Position numbers and translations under genes: made by a program
Notes under the pieces: generated by a model
The model's database searches: none
What the model was told of the DNA's origin: nothing
What the model saw: the letters and a program-made list of their open reading frames with translations, nothing else
Shown: positions 6,835 through 17,294 of the stretch, piece by piece
How the letters are laid out: each line of letters opens with the position of its first letter
Numbering within the stretch: the stretch's first letter is position 1
NCBI GenBank assembly: GCA_043820025.1
Contig: JBDRED010000030.1
Span: 1 to 42,818, forward strand
Length of the DNA: 42,818 nt
Source: JBDRED01 sp043820025 [NCBI: Elusimicrobiota bacterium]
Lineage (GTDB): Bacteria > RUG730 > JBDRED01
Direction of reading: 5' to 3'

Positions 6835-7443
6835 ATGTTCACCGGATTAATTGAGGATATCGGAATAATAAAGAATAAAGGAAACGGGACTTTAAGTATT
6901 GATACCGAGCTTGACGGTATTAAACTTGGAGACAGCGTTTCTGTTAACGGCGTCTGCCTTACTGCGAGTAATGTAGATAAAAATATTATTTCTTTTGATG
7001 TAATGCCTGAGACAATAGAGAGGACTACATTAAAAAAAATTAATATTAGAGATAAGGTTAATCTTGAAAGAGCGCTCGTGTATGGCGGCCGTGTTGGCGG
7101 GCATCTGGTTTCAGGACATGTGGAAGACGTCGGGGTCATACAAAGTATAAAGATTAAGAATAATGCGCGTATAGTTACAGTGGTATGTTCGTATCGACTT
7201 ATGAATAATATCTTTCAAAAAGGATCTATTGCAATAGACGGGATAAGTCTTACAGTTACAGAGACAGGTAATAATTATTTCAAGGTTTCTATAATACCGG
7301 AAACATGGAATAATACAATTTTATGCGAGAAAAAAATTGGGGCAAAGGTTAATATCGAGACAGATTATACGACTAAGAAGAAAGAGGATAAGAAAAACAG
7401 CAGGATAACAGGATCGTTTTTAAAAGAAAACGGATTTGTGTGA
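6835..7443 (+). CDS. ribE: Riboflavin synthase, alpha subunit type
   Basis: Riboflavin synthase dismutates two 6,7-dimethyl-8-ribityllumazine molecules to riboflavin. The protein is 202 residues, the usual length. It has the family N-terminus MFTGLIEDIG and two lumazine-binding repeats of about 95 residues. The first contains VSVNGVCLTA and ends near GGRVGGHLVSGHVEDVG; the second contains SIAIDGISLTV. The C-terminal tail is rich in Lys, as is common. It is preceded by AAGAGGAAT at good spacing and belongs to the riboflavin operon below the FMN riboswitch, separated from ribD by hairpin repeats. Confidence 0.96.
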   Translation: MFTGLIEDIGIIKNKGNGTLSIDTELDGIKLGDSVSVNGVCLTASNVDKNIISFDVMPETIERTTLKKINIRDKVNLERALVYGGRVGGHLVSGHVEDVGVIQSIKIKNNARIVTVVCSYRLMNNIFQKGSIAIDGISLTVTETGNNYFKVSIIPETWNNTILCEKKIGAKVNIETDYTTKKKEDKKNSRITGSFLKENGFV

Positions 7444-7495
7444 TTTGATTGACTAGGAATATTAATTTTGATTTTACGGTAAACTTTTTTACTCT

Positions 7496-7678
7496 GTCAT
7501 TCTTTGGTTTAACCCAAGAATCTTCGAAAGATTAAGGAATAGCTAAATAGAAAAAAAGTATATTGATTAGTTCAATTTGAAATGGAAGGATCTGCAGTAT
7601 ACTTTATAGTTAGGATGATGTTTTAATGAAGATTCCTGCATGAGTTTACACTGAGCAAAGCGAATGTGCAGGAATGAC
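7496..7678. repeat. Composite palindromic repeat, enlarged copy
   Basis: Left half: GTCATTCTTTGGTTTAACCC with AAGAATCTTCGAAAG. Right half: GAAGATTCCTGCATGAGTTT, ACACTGAGCAAAGC and GTGCAGGAATGAC. Between them lie about 100 bases not found in the other copies. This copy occupies most of the 336-base gap between ribE and ribBA, where I see no gene. Confidence 0.7.
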
Positions 7679-7779
7679 AAAGAGTTGCAGAAATGACGGA
7701 AATAGCGGTAAGGACAAGATAAGACGAGGAAAAGACAAGAGAGAATTTGTAACGCACAACGAATAAAAGGAGAATTTAG

Positions 7780-8967
7780 ATGTTAAATAGTATTACAGAG
7801 GCTATTGCTGAAATAAAGAAAGGGAAGATGATAATTGTGGTTGACGACGAGGATAGAGAAAATGAGGGGGATTTGGTCTGCGCTGCTGAAAAGGCGGCTC
7901 CTGAAATGATTAATTTCATGGCTAAGCATGGCCGCGGCCTTATTTGTGTTCCAATGCTTGGCAAAAGGCTTGACGCGCTAAAAATATCGCCTATGGTTTC
8001 AGACGGCGTTGAGCTTAGAGAAGCTGCGTTTACTGTTTCAGTTGACGCTAAGAAAAATACAACAACTGGAATTTCAGCGCATGACAGGGCAGTGACAATT
8101 GAGACGCTCATTAATCCAAGGTCAAAACCTCAGGATTTAGTACGGCCCGGGCATTTATTTCCATTGCGGTACAAAGAAGGCGGAGTATTGGTTCGCGCCG
8201 GACATACAGAAGCGTCTGTTGATCTTGCGCGTATGGCAAATCTTTATCCTGCCGGAGTGATATGCGAAATAATGAAGGATGATGGAACAATGGCAAGGCT
8301 TCCGGAGCTTAAGAAGTTTGCAAAAAAACATAAACTTAAAATTGTATCAATAGCTGATCTTATAAAGTATAAACACTGCACAGAAAACTTGGTGCAAAAG
8401 CTGGTCAGCGCCGTTCTTCCGACTAAATATGGCAAATTTGATATTTATGTTTATAAATCTTTGGTGGATGGCAGCGAGCATCTTGCCTTAGTTCATGGAG
8501 ATGTGAGAGGAAAGAAAAATGTTTTGGTAAGAGTGCATTCATCTTGTTTCACAGGAGATATATTAGGTTCGCTCAGGTGCGATTGCGGAGACCAGCTTGG
8601 GTCAGCGCTTGCTGCTGTCGCTAAAAATGACGGTGTTGTTCTTTATCTTTCGCAAGAAGGCCGCGGCATTGGGCTTGTTAATAAAATTAAGGCGTATGCT
8701 TTGCAGGATAAAGGCATGGATACCGTTGAGGCAAATATTGCTCTTGGGTTTAAGGCAGATCTCAGGGACTATGGCATTGGAGCTCAGATATTAGAGGATA
8801 TTGGGCTTACAACAATTCACCTTCTTACGAATAATCCGAGAAAAATAATTGGTATAGACGGTTATGGATTAAAGGTTACTAAGAGGGTTCCGTTAGTAAT
8901 CGAACCAAATAATATGAACAAAAAATATCTTAAAACTAAAAAAGAAAAAATGGGACACATAATGTAA
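7780..8967 (+). CDS. ribBA: Bifunctional 3,4-dihydroxy-2-butanone 4-phosphate synthase / GTP cyclohydrolase II
   Basis: Both entry reactions of riboflavin synthesis are fused in this 395-residue protein. Residues 1-200 are Rib[11 protein letters not shown] (22-31) holds the acidic catalytic residues, and RPGHLFPLR (122-130) and GHTEASVDL (141-149) are conserved. Residues about 205-395 are RibA: the zinc cysteines are Cys256, Cys267 and Cys269 (SSCFTGD and RCDCGDQL), and EGRGIGL (293-299) and TNNPRK follow. Neither half lacks a visible key motif, so both are expected to be active. A clear AAAGGAG ribosome-binding site precedes ATG 7780. Sequence resembling a CGCACAACGAAT repeat lies just before it. 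Confidence 0.97.
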   Translation: MLNSITEAIAEIKKGKMIIVVDDEDRENEGDLVCAAEKAAPEMINFMAKHGRGLICVPMLGKRLDALKISPMVSDGVELREAAFTVSVDAKKNTTTGISAHDRAVTIETLINPRSKPQDLVRPGHLFPLRYKEGGVLVRAGHTEASVDLARMANLYPAGVICEIMKDDGTMARLPELKKFAKKHKLKIVSIADLIKYKHCTENLVQKLVSAVLPTKYGKFDIYVYKSLVDGSEHLALVHGDVRGKKNVLVRVHSSCFTGDILGSLRCDCGDQLGSALAAVAKNDGVVLYLSQEGRGIGLVNKIKAYALQDKGMDTVEANIALGFKADLRDYGIGAQILEDIGLTTIHLLTNNPRKIIGIDGYGLKVTKRVPLVIEPNNMNKKYLKTKKEKMGHIM

Positions 8968-8970
8968 GAA

Positions 8971-9015
8971 AAGAAGTCAGAAGTCAGAAGTCAGAATACA
9001 GAAGAATTATAATAG
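8971..9015. repeat. Tandem CAGAAGT-type repeat
   Basis: Three or more AGAAGTC units are followed by AGAATACAGAAG and AATTATAATAGG. Related runs lie at 9761-9791, 9891-9918, 21199-21282, 27393-27445 and 28563-28630, always between a stop codon and the next ribosome-binding site. Confidence 0.8.
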
Positions 9016-9027
9016 GACATGAATATG

Positions 9028-9073
9028 CGGACCGGGTTACCAATTTATTCCGTCAAAGTCAGAACCCGGTCCG
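9028..9073. repeat. Long-loop inverted repeat
   Basis: The arms 9028-9038 (CGGACCGGGTT) and 9063-9073 are perfectly complementary over 11 bp around a 24-base loop. There is no T-run, so a terminator role is uncertain. It lies between ribBA and ribH, next to a tandem repeat and a composite repeat. Confidence 0.7.
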
Positions 9074-9100
9074 GCTAAGTAGAGCGTATAGTTTAATCTT

Positions 9101-9199
9101 GTCATTCCTGCACATTCGCTTTGCTCAGTGTAAACTCATGCAGGAATCTTCGTTAGATATTATTCTCTCAAAGATCCTTGGGTCAAGCCCAAGGATGAC
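9101..9199. repeat. Composite palindromic repeat, inverted copy
   Basis: Read on the minus strand this is the same element as 5693-5775 with both halves present; on the plus strand it starts GTCATTCCTGC and ends CAAGGATGAC. It is flanked by a short inverted repeat, AGCGTATAG at 9083-9091 and CTATACGCT at 9219-9227, which may mark the outer limits of an insertion. Confidence 0.8.
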
Positions 9200-9251
9200 A
9201 TAAAGGCGGATTATAATCCTATACGCTAAACGTTAAAAAAAGGAGGAAATT

Positions 9252-9719
9252 ATGGGAAAGACATTTTCAGGAAAATTGATAGGAAAGGGAATTAAGTGCG
9301 CTCTGGTTGTTTCGAGATTTAATGAGTTTATTTCACAAAAGCTTTTAAGCGGAGCTATTGACGCGCTGGTAAGGCATGAAGTAAAGGAAGAAGATGTGGA
9401 TGTAATCTGGGTGCCCGGCGCGTTTGAGATTCCGGCTGTTGCGAAAAAGGTTGCAAAAAACGGCAAATATAATGCTGTTGTTTGTTTAGGAGCAGTAATA
9501 AGAGGAGAGACTCCTCATTTTGATTATGTTGCAGCTGAGGTTTCAAAGGGTATTGCGCAGGTGTCTATGGAAAGCAATGTGCCTGTTGTTTTTGGAGTTG
9601 TTACTACTGAGAATATTGAACAGGCTATAGAAAGAGCAGGGACAAAGTCAGGGAATAAGGGATTTGACTCTGCTGTAACAGCGCTTGAAATGGCTGATTT
9701 ATACAAGAATTTAGCTTAA
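9252..9719 (+). CDS. ribH: 6,7-dimethyl-8-ribityllumazine synthase
   Basis: Lumazine synthase condenses the RibB product with the pyrimidine to give the RibE substrate. The 155-residue length is typical. SRFNEFI (21-27), PGAFEIP (55-61) and [14 protein letters not shown] (80-93) are the standard substrate-binding blocks, and His89 is the expected catalytic histidine. A strong AAAGGAGGA ribosome-binding site precedes ATG 9252. It is the last riboflavin gene before nusB; ribH-nusB adjacency is common in bacteria, so nusB may be transcribed with this operon. Confidence 0.97.
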   Translation: MGKTFSGKLIGKGIKCALVVSRFNEFISQKLLSGAIDALVRHEVKEEDVDVIWVPGAFEIPAVAKKVAKNGKYNAVVCLGAVIRGETPHFDYVAAEVSKGIAQVSMESNVPVVFGVVTTENIEQAIERAGTKSGNKGFDSAVTALEMADLYKNLA

Positions 9720-9760
9720 AAAAAGCTTTCCAAAAAGAGTACATTGAGCTATAGTAATAA

Positions 9761-9918
9761 ACAGAATTCAGAAGCCAGAAGTTAGAAGTTGGAAAAAATA
9801 TAAAGTCTTTCTTGGGCTTGACCCAAGGATCTTCGAAAGGATAATATCTAACGAAGATTCCTGCTTTTGCAGGAATGACAAAGAAAGACGGAATTCAGAA
9901 GCTAGAATATTATAATAA
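9761..9918. repeat. Tandem repeat remnants around a compact composite repeat
   Basis: CAGAATTCAGAAGCCAGAAG-type units lie at 9761-9791 and again at 9891-9918, ending in ATATTATAATAAC. Between them, 9805-9879, is the shortest full composite element: CTTGGGCTTGACCCAAGG, then ATCTTCGAAAGGA, ACGAAG, and the hairpin CCTGCTTTTGCAGG followed by AATGAC. The gap between ribH and nusB holds nothing else recognisable. Confidence 0.75.
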
Positions 9919-9944
9919 CTTTTCAAACTTACTTGAGGTAAACT

Positions 9945-12396
<2,452 letters not shown>

Positions 12397-12453
12397 AGGC
12401 GGGAAACTCTCAATTTCAGTATAAAAAATAATAAATATTTGAGTTAAGATAAA

Positions 12454-12486
12454 GTAGAGACGCCTAATTTGGATGTCTCTACTTTT
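12454..12486 (+). terminator. Probable intrinsic terminator after ligA
   Basis: GTAGAGAC at 12454-12461 pairs with GTCTCTAC at 12475-12482, and TTTT follows. It overlaps the first codons of the longest frame of the next gene, which argues for a downstream start of that gene. Confidence 0.5.
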
Positions 12487-12501
12487 ATGATGGATGGTTT
12501 T

Positions 12502-13248
12502 ATGAAAATAACTGATTACGAAAAAAAACTATTAAGAAAAATCGGGCGCACAATAAATCGTTATGAAATGATTTCAGCAAATGATACAGTCGCAGTCGCG
12601 ATTTCAGGCGGCAAGGACAGTTATGCTCTTTTAGAGGCTCTTCATTTAAGACGCAGATATCTTCCGATAAAGTATAATTTAACAGCTGTGCATATTGATT
12701 TTGGATTTAGCGGGGATAATACGCTAAATATACAGGAATTTTGCAAAGAGCGTGGTATAGAAATTTATATAGAAAAAAGGAATATTGAGAAAAATAATAA
12801 GTCTGAAACAAGCTGTTTTTGGTGCTCATGGAATCGTAGAAAAGCATTGTTTGAATTTATCAGGCGGTTAAAAATTAATAAGCTGGCTTTTGCTCACCAC
12901 ATGGATGATGTGATAGAGACCATGTTTTTAAATATGATGTATCAGAGCAGATTTGAGTCATTTCTACCTAATACAATATTCTTTTCCGGAGAACTTAACG
13001 TTATCAGGCCTCTTTTTGAATGTTCTGACGCTGAAATGAAAGAATATGCTTTGTATAAAGGATTTCCTAAAGATTTAATGAAATGTCCCTTTGGGATCAA
13101 AAGCAGGCGCGCGGAAATTCGAGAAATGATCAAAAAACTTTCTGAAAAACATGATGATGAGAGTTTTAAGTATAGCATGCTAAACTCCTGGGTTACGCAT
13201 ATCTCTGATTTTACGCATCACGCGATACGCACGACGCGCAACGAATAA
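12502..13248 (+). CDS. TtcA-family PP-loop ATPase (tRNA thiolation type)
   Basis: This resembles TtcA, the iron-sulfur PP-loop enzyme that makes 2-thiocytidine in tRNA. The PP-loop SGGKDS is at 35-40, CFWC (Cys105, Cys108) matches the TtcA CxxC, and Cys195 (KCPFG) lies where the third cluster cysteine is expected. AHHMDDVIETMFLN (131-144) is typical of the family. A longer frame begins at TTG 12469, but it starts inside a terminator-like hairpin, so I prefer ATG 12502. The last residues, THHAIRTTRNE, are encoded by sequence resembling CGCAACGAATAA-type repeats, so the tail is probably repeat-derived. A broader TtcA/TtuA-like family assignment is possible. Confidence 0.82.
   Translation: MKITDYEKKLLRKIGRTINRYEMISANDTVAVAISGGKDSYALLEALHLRRRYLPIKYNLTAVHIDFGFSGDNTLNIQEFCKERGIEIYIEKRNIEKNNKSETSCFWCSWNRRKALFEFIRRLKINKLAFAHHMDDVIETMFLNMMYQSRFESFLPNTIFFSGELNVIRPLFECSDAEMKEYALYKGFPKDLMKCPFGIKSRRAEIREMIKKLSEKHDDESFKYSMLNSWVTHISDFTHHAIRTTRNE
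13213..13248. repeat. Repeat-like tail of the TtcA-like gene
   Basis: ACGCATCACGCGATACGC and ACGACGCGCAACGAATAA supply the last codons and the stop. A related string, CGCACAACGAATAA, lies at 7753-7766, and an ACGCATTGCGCATTACG segment precedes leuA near 23870. The unit is short and degenerate. Confidence 0.45.
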
Positions 13249-13255
13249 ATTTCCC

Positions 13256-13284
13256 TTGAAGAAAATAATAAAAAATTGTATACT
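13256..13284 (+). promoter_or_regulatory. Candidate sigma-70 promoter for thrB
   Basis: TTGAAG at 13256-13261 and TATACT at 13279-13284 are separated by 17 bases, close to the vegetative consensus. They lie 36 bases before the thrB start, immediately after the preceding gene. This would be the natural start of the long amino-acid transcription unit. Confidence 0.5.
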
Positions 13285-13320
13285 CGCAAAATATACATAA
13301 TATAGTTCAAATGGGGCTTT

Positions 13321-14247
13321 ATGAAGAATAGAATAACAGTAAGAGTGCCGGCAACAAGCGCTAATCTTGGCGCTTCTTTTGATTGTTTGGGTTTAGCGCT
13401 TAATTTATATTGTGATATCACGGTTGAGAGGAGCGGGAAGGATGAGATTATTGTTACGGGATTGGGCAAGGGTGAAATCTCTGAAAACAAGACAAATCTT
13501 GTATATAAGGCTATAAAGTTTTTTTGCGAAAAATCAAAGATAACGCTTCCAAAGCTGAAGATTACAATTAATAATAATATACCGATTTACAGCGGGCTCG
13601 GTTCCAGCGCAGCTGCGATTGCAGGCGGATTATTCGCCGCGTGCGCTTTATTGACAAACGGCAGGCTTTACAGCAAGGAAGATCTTTTAGATATGTCGCT
13701 GTATTTTGAGTCGCATCCTGATAATTTAGCCCCGGCTTTTTTAGGCGGGCTGAACGCTGCGTCTGTTTCTGATAAAAAAGCTGTTGCTTACAGGTTTGAT
13801 GAATTTGAGGAAATATTTAAGCATAAAGCGGTAGTTGTTTTAATCCCAAAGTTATCAATATCTACAGATAAGTCTCGAGTCAGTCTTTTTGAAGCTAAGA
13901 CAAAAAAAACGCATAAAGATTATGTTGAAGGCATGACTAAGGCGGTTGCTAATATTATTGCGCTTGCTAAAGGCAGATTTAGCATGTTACATTCAACTAT
14001 GAATGACAAGGTTTGGCACCAAGTCCAGAGAAAGCGGGATATGCCTTTCATGGATAAAGTTTTTAAAAGCGCGCGCAAAGCAGGCGCTGATGGAAGCGCG
14101 TTAAGCGGCTCAGGCCCGGTTATTCTAAGTATTTGTGATGAAGAAAATGCGGACGCTGTCGGAAAAGCTATGATAAAGGCTTTTGGCAAGGATGGCGCAT
14201 ACAAGGTTTTAAAGCCGGATTATGAAGGAGTGAGGTGTTGTGAGTAA
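13321..14247 (+). CDS. thrB: Homoserine kinase
   Basis: This GHMP-family kinase phosphorylates homoserine on the way to threonine. The N-terminal RVPATSANLGASFDCLGLAL block is diagnostic for ThrB. The phosphate-binding loop PIYSGLGSSAA is at 88-97 and beyond, and the C-terminal SGSGP motif (ALSGSGPVIL) is present. At 308 residues it has normal length. It overlaps lysC by 8 bases, so the two are probably coupled. No thrC or homoserine dehydrogenase gene is in the window, so those steps must be encoded elsewhere. Confidence 0.95.
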   Translation: MKNRITVRVPATSANLGASFDCLGLALNLYCDITVERSGKDEIIVTGLGKGEISENKTNLVYKAIKFFCEKSKITLPKLKITINNNIPIYSGLGSSAAAIAGGLFAACALLTNGRLYSKEDLLDMSLYFESHPDNLAPAFLGGLNAASVSDKKAVAYRFDEFEEIFKHKAVVVLIPKLSISTDKSRVSLFEAKTKKTHKDYVEGMTKAVANIIALAKGRFSMLHSTMNDKVWHQVQRKRDMPFMDKVFKSARKAGADGSALSGSGPVILSICDEENADAVGKAMIKAFGKDGAYKVLKPDYEGVRCCE

Positions 14248-15466
14248 AATAGTGGTAATGAAATTTGGCGGTTCTTCTGTGGCAGACGCGGAAAAGATTA
14301 AACACGTGGCTAATAAGATAATTGCCAAGAAAAAAAAAGGAAATGATGTGGTTGTTGTTGTGTCTGCTCCCGGAGATACAACTGATGATCTTTTGGATTT
14401 AGCCGCAAAGATAACAAATAATCCATGCGATAGAGAGATGGATATGCTGCTTTCAACAGGAGAGCAGATGTCTATAGCGCTCTTGTCTATGGCTATTAAG
14501 TCGCAAGGAGAGAATGCGATATCTCTTACAGGACAGCAGGTTGGTATAAAAACTGATTCCGCGCATACCAGGGCGCGTATTCAGCAAATAAGTCCTAATA
14601 AACTTAAGAAATTAATTAAGAGCGGACATATTGTTATTGTGGCCGGTTTTCAAGGAGTTAACGCTAATAATGATATTACAACTTTAGGAAGAGGCGGTTC
14701 AGATTTGACAGCTGTTGCGCTTGCCGCAGTGCTAAAGGCTGACTCTTGCGAGATTTATACGGATGTTAAAGGAGTTTATACTACAGATCCGAGAATGATA
14801 GATGATGCGCGTATGATGAAAAAGATATCATATGACGAAATGCTTGAAATGGCCGGGCTGGGAGCGCAGGTAATGCAGGCAAGGTCTATTGAGGTTGCAA
14901 AAAAGTTTGGCGTAGTCATTCATGTTCGGTCGACATTCAGCGAAGAAGAAGGAACATATATTATTGCGGAGGATAAAGATATGGAAGATATTGTTGTCAG
15001 CGGAATCGCGTTTGATAAAAATCAGGTTAAGCTGTGCGTAATTGGCGTTCCTGATAAACCCGGTATCGCAGCAAGGCTTTTTAAGGAGCTGGCTGAAGCT
15101 CATGTTAATGTGGATATGATTATACAAAGCGCTGCTGATAGTAAGAAAAACGATATATCTTTTACTGTTCATAAAGCTGATTTGGATAAGGCAATGGTTG
15201 TCTCAAATAAATTTAAGAGCGAAACTAATGCTGAAAATGTTTCAGCTGACGAGCATGTTTCAAAGGTATCTATTGTTGGTGTCGGGATGAAGAGTCATAC
15301 CGGCGTTGCAGGTAAAATGTTTGATGTTCTTGCAAAGGAAGAGATAAATATTGAGATGATATCAACATCTGAGATAAAGATATCTGTCATTATAAATGAC
15401 CGGGATGTAAAAAAAGCGGTGAAGGCTCTTCACAAAGCTTTTGAGCTCGATAAAGACAGTAAATGA
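14240..15466 (+). CDS. lysC: Aspartate kinase
   Basis: Aspartokinase begins the aspartate family (Lys, Thr, Met, Ile) by forming aspartyl phosphate. The 408-residue protein has the kinase motif MKFGGSSVAD (7-16), STGEQMS, and TLGRGGSDLTAVALA, followed from about residue 265 by two ACT domains (VIGVPDKPGIAARLF and VSIVGVGMKSHTGVA). These are expected to bind lysine and/or threonine. It is a single-function enzyme without a fused homoserine dehydrogenase. It starts with GTG at 14240 inside the end of thrB. It works with asd at 28647 and the dap genes near the right end. Confidence 0.97.
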   Translation: MSKIVVMKFGGSSVADAEKIKHVANKIIAKKKKGNDVVVVVSAPGDTTDDLLDLAAKITNNPCDREMDMLLSTGEQMSIALLSMAIKSQGENAISLTGQQVGIKTDSAHTRARIQQISPNKLKKLIKSGHIVIVAGFQGVNANNDITTLGRGGSDLTAVALAAVLKADSCEIYTDVKGVYTTDPRMIDDARMMKKISYDEMLEMAGLGAQVMQARSIEVAKKFGVVIHVRSTFSEEEGTYIIAEDKDMEDIVVSGIAFDKNQVKLCVIGVPDKPGIAARLFKELAEAHVNVDMIIQSAADSKKNDISFTVHKADLDKAMVVSNKFKSETNAENVSADEHVSKVSIVGVGMKSHTGVAGKMFDVLAKEEINIEMISTSEIKISVIINDRDVKKAVKALHKAFELDKDSK

Positions 15467-15522
15467 GAGATCGAAAAAGCCGGGCGCGGTAACTGTCACT
15501 GAATAGGGACTGTTCCCTCTGA
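15467..15522 (+). repeat. GATCGAAAAA...ACTGAATAGGGAC hairpin element, copy 1 (before cimA)
   Basis: The element begins GAGATCGAAAAAG just after the lysC stop and ends with GGGACTGTTCCCTCTGA, 15 bases before cimA. Its core, CACTGAATAGGGACTG, recurs in copies at 17214, 18961 and 26835, all on the same strand as the genes. Confidence 0.75.
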
Positions 15523-15537
15523 ACAAGGATTAATAAT

Positions 15538-17088
15538 ATGAATGTAAAAATTTATGACACAACATTGCGGGATGGCTCTCAAGGCGAGGGAATATCACTG
15601 TCTCTTGATGATAAGCTTAAGATTGCAAAGAGGCTGGATACTTTAGGAGTTCATTATCTTGAAGGCGGATGGCCCGGCTCAAACCCTAAGGATATTTTAT
15701 TTTTTGAAAAGGTGCGCGAGCTTGATTTAAAGAAAATTAAGATCGCGGCTTTTGGCTCAACGCGCAGAAAGGATATTTCGGCTTCTTCTGACGCTAATCT
15801 AAAAGCGCTTGTGGCCGCAAAGCCTGATACAGCTTGTATATTTGGCAAAACCTGGGATTTACATGTTAAAGAAGCCTTGCGCACAACATTAGACGAAAAT
15901 ATCAAAATGATATATGATTCGCTAAAATATTTAAAAGAAAACGGATTGGAAGTTGTTTATGACGCAGAACATTTTTTCGACGGATATAAAGCAAATCCGG
16001 AGTATGCGCTAAAGACTCTTAAATCTGCTGAAGACGCAGGCGCTGACAATATAACGCTTTGCGACACAAATGGCGGGTTACTGCCTAGCGAAGTTGAGAA
16101 TATTTTTAAAGCAGTAAAAAATGTTATACATACGCCTTTAGGTATTCATACGCATAATGATTCAGGTATGGCTGACGCGAACAGCCTGCTTGCTGTAACG
16201 AATGGCGCAGTGCTTGTTCATGGAACAATTAATGGATATGGCGAGAGATGCGGCAATGCTGACTTGTGCGTTCTGATTCCAAACCTGCAGTTAAAGCTTA
16301 AGATGTTGGATGATATAAATATTAAGTCATTAAGGGACGCGTCTTTGTATGTCAGCGAGATAGCAAATATGGTGCCCCGCGATAATCAGCCGTACGTCGG
16401 GATGTCGGCATTTACGCATAAAGCGGGAATACATGTCAGCGCAATGCAAAGAAATGAAAAGACATATGAACATATTAATCCTTCTGAGGTTGGTAATATC
16501 CGTAGGATAATTGTATCAGAGCTTGCCGGGAAGAGTAACATTCTAGAAAAAGCAAAGGAACTAAATGTTTCTTTTAAGTCAGATGATGAGATACAGAGTA
16601 TTCTGGAATTAATAAAGAAAAAAGAGCATGAAGGCTATCATTATGAAGGCGCCGACGCGTCGCTGGAACTTCTTTTTAAGAGAGGAGCGGGCCTCTATAA
16701 ACCAATGTTCGGGCTTGAAGGATTTAGAGTTACCATAGAGAGCGACGCGAATGGGAATATCAGGTCTGAAGCAAGTTTAAGGGTTACTGTTAATGGCGAG
16801 ATTGAGCATACGGCAGCTGAGGGCGATGGGCCTGTTAATGCTCTTGATAATGCTTTGCGCAAAGCTCTTGAGAAGTTTTATCCGGTCTTAAAAGACGTTA
16901 GCTTAAGCGATTTTAAGGTCCGTGTTATTAACGCTGAAGGCGGGACTGCGGCAAAGGTTCGTGTTTTAATTGAATCCAGGGATGAGTCAGGTGAGTGGAG
17001 CACAATAGGTGTTTCAGAAAATATTATAGAAGCTTCATGGTTCGCATTGGTAGATAGTATTGAATACAAGCTTTTAAAGAGAAAATAA
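15538..17088 (+). CDS. cimA: Citramalate synthase
   Basis: This enzyme of the isopropylmalate synthase family condenses pyruvate with acetyl-CoA to (R)-citramalate, starting isoleucine synthesis without threonine deaminase. DTTLRDGSQGEGISLSLDDK (7-26) and GGWPGSNPKD match the CimA branch, whereas LeuA has DGEQSPG. HTHNDSGMADANSL holds the metal ligands. The C-terminal part has the regulatory/dimer domain (AAEGDGPVNALDNALRKAL). The 516-residue length is typical. No ilvA is present nearby, which supports the pyruvate route, with LeuCD and LeuB acting on both citramalate and isopropylmalate intermediates. The next small frame overlaps its stop by one base. Confidence 0.93.
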   Translation: MNVKIYDTTLRDGSQGEGISLSLDDKLKIAKRLDTLGVHYLEGGWPGSNPKDILFFEKVRELDLKKIKIAAFGSTRRKDISASSDANLKALVAAKPDTACIFGKTWDLHVKEALRTTLDENIKMIYDSLKYLKENGLEVVYDAEHFFDGYKANPEYALKTLKSAEDAGADNITLCDTNGGLLPSEVENIFKAVKNVIHTPLGIHTHNDSGMADANSLLAVTNGAVLVHGTINGYGERCGNADLCVLIPNLQLKLKMLDDINIKSLRDASLYVSEIANMVPRDNQPYVGMSAFTHKAGIHVSAMQRNEKTYEHINPSEVGNIRRIIVSELAGKSNILEKAKELNVSFKSDDEIQSILELIKKKEHEGYHYEGADASLELLFKRGAGLYKPMFGLEGFRVTIESDANGNIRSEASLRVTVNGEIEHTAAEGDGPVNALDNALRKALEKFYPVLKDVSLSDFKVRVINAEGGTAAKVRVLIESRDESGEWSTIGVSENIIEASWFALVDSIEYKLLKRK

Positions 17089-17207
17089 TGGGCAGTGAAA
17101 AAAAAGGGTTTAAACCTTCATGGTTAGGCAATGCGGTTATTTTTTTATTAACATTTTCAGCATTTGTAATTTTGGCGCTGATCTTTAACGCAATAAGAAG
17201 AAGCTGA
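17088..17207 (+). CDS. 39-residue single-pass membrane peptide, unknown function
   Basis: The ATG shares its A with the cimA TAA stop, so it is positioned for translational re-initiation. The product starts MGSEKKGFKPSW, then has a hydrophobic segment at about 13-35 (VIFLLTFSAFVILALIF) and ends in a basic AIRRS. That predicts one helix with a charged N-terminus. I do not recognise a family. It could be a chance frame, but 39 codons with a clean membrane segment and tight coupling make a gene reasonable. It lies between cimA and ilvD. Confidence 0.5.
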   Translation: MGSEKKGFKPSWLGNAVIFLLTFSAFVILALIFNAIRRS

Positions 17208-17213
17208 CAAATT

Positions 17214-17267
17214 GATCGAAAAAATTAGACTCGGGGACTGTTACTGAATAGGGAATGTCATCCTGAG
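17214..17267 (+). repeat. GATCGAAAAA...ACTGAATAGGGA element, copy 2 (before ilvD)
   Basis: It starts GATCGAAAAAATTAGAC and contains CGGGGACTGTTACTGAATAG. The 3' part departs from the other copies and reads GTCATCCTGAG, which is the start of the 114-bp direct-repeat family, so it may be a hybrid. Confidence 0.65.
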
Positions 17268-17294
17268 ATCCGGAAATTTTTATAGGGGGCAATT

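Noticed and set aside
6835-7139. Minus-strand frames over ribE and the other biosynthetic genes
   Set aside because: They mirror codon bias of the plus-strand genes and show no motifs.
14100-14260. Lysine riboswitch or T-box leader for lysC, leuA or dapA
   Set aside because: Gaps before these genes are short or repeat-filled, and I see no lysine-riboswitch or T-box conserved blocks.
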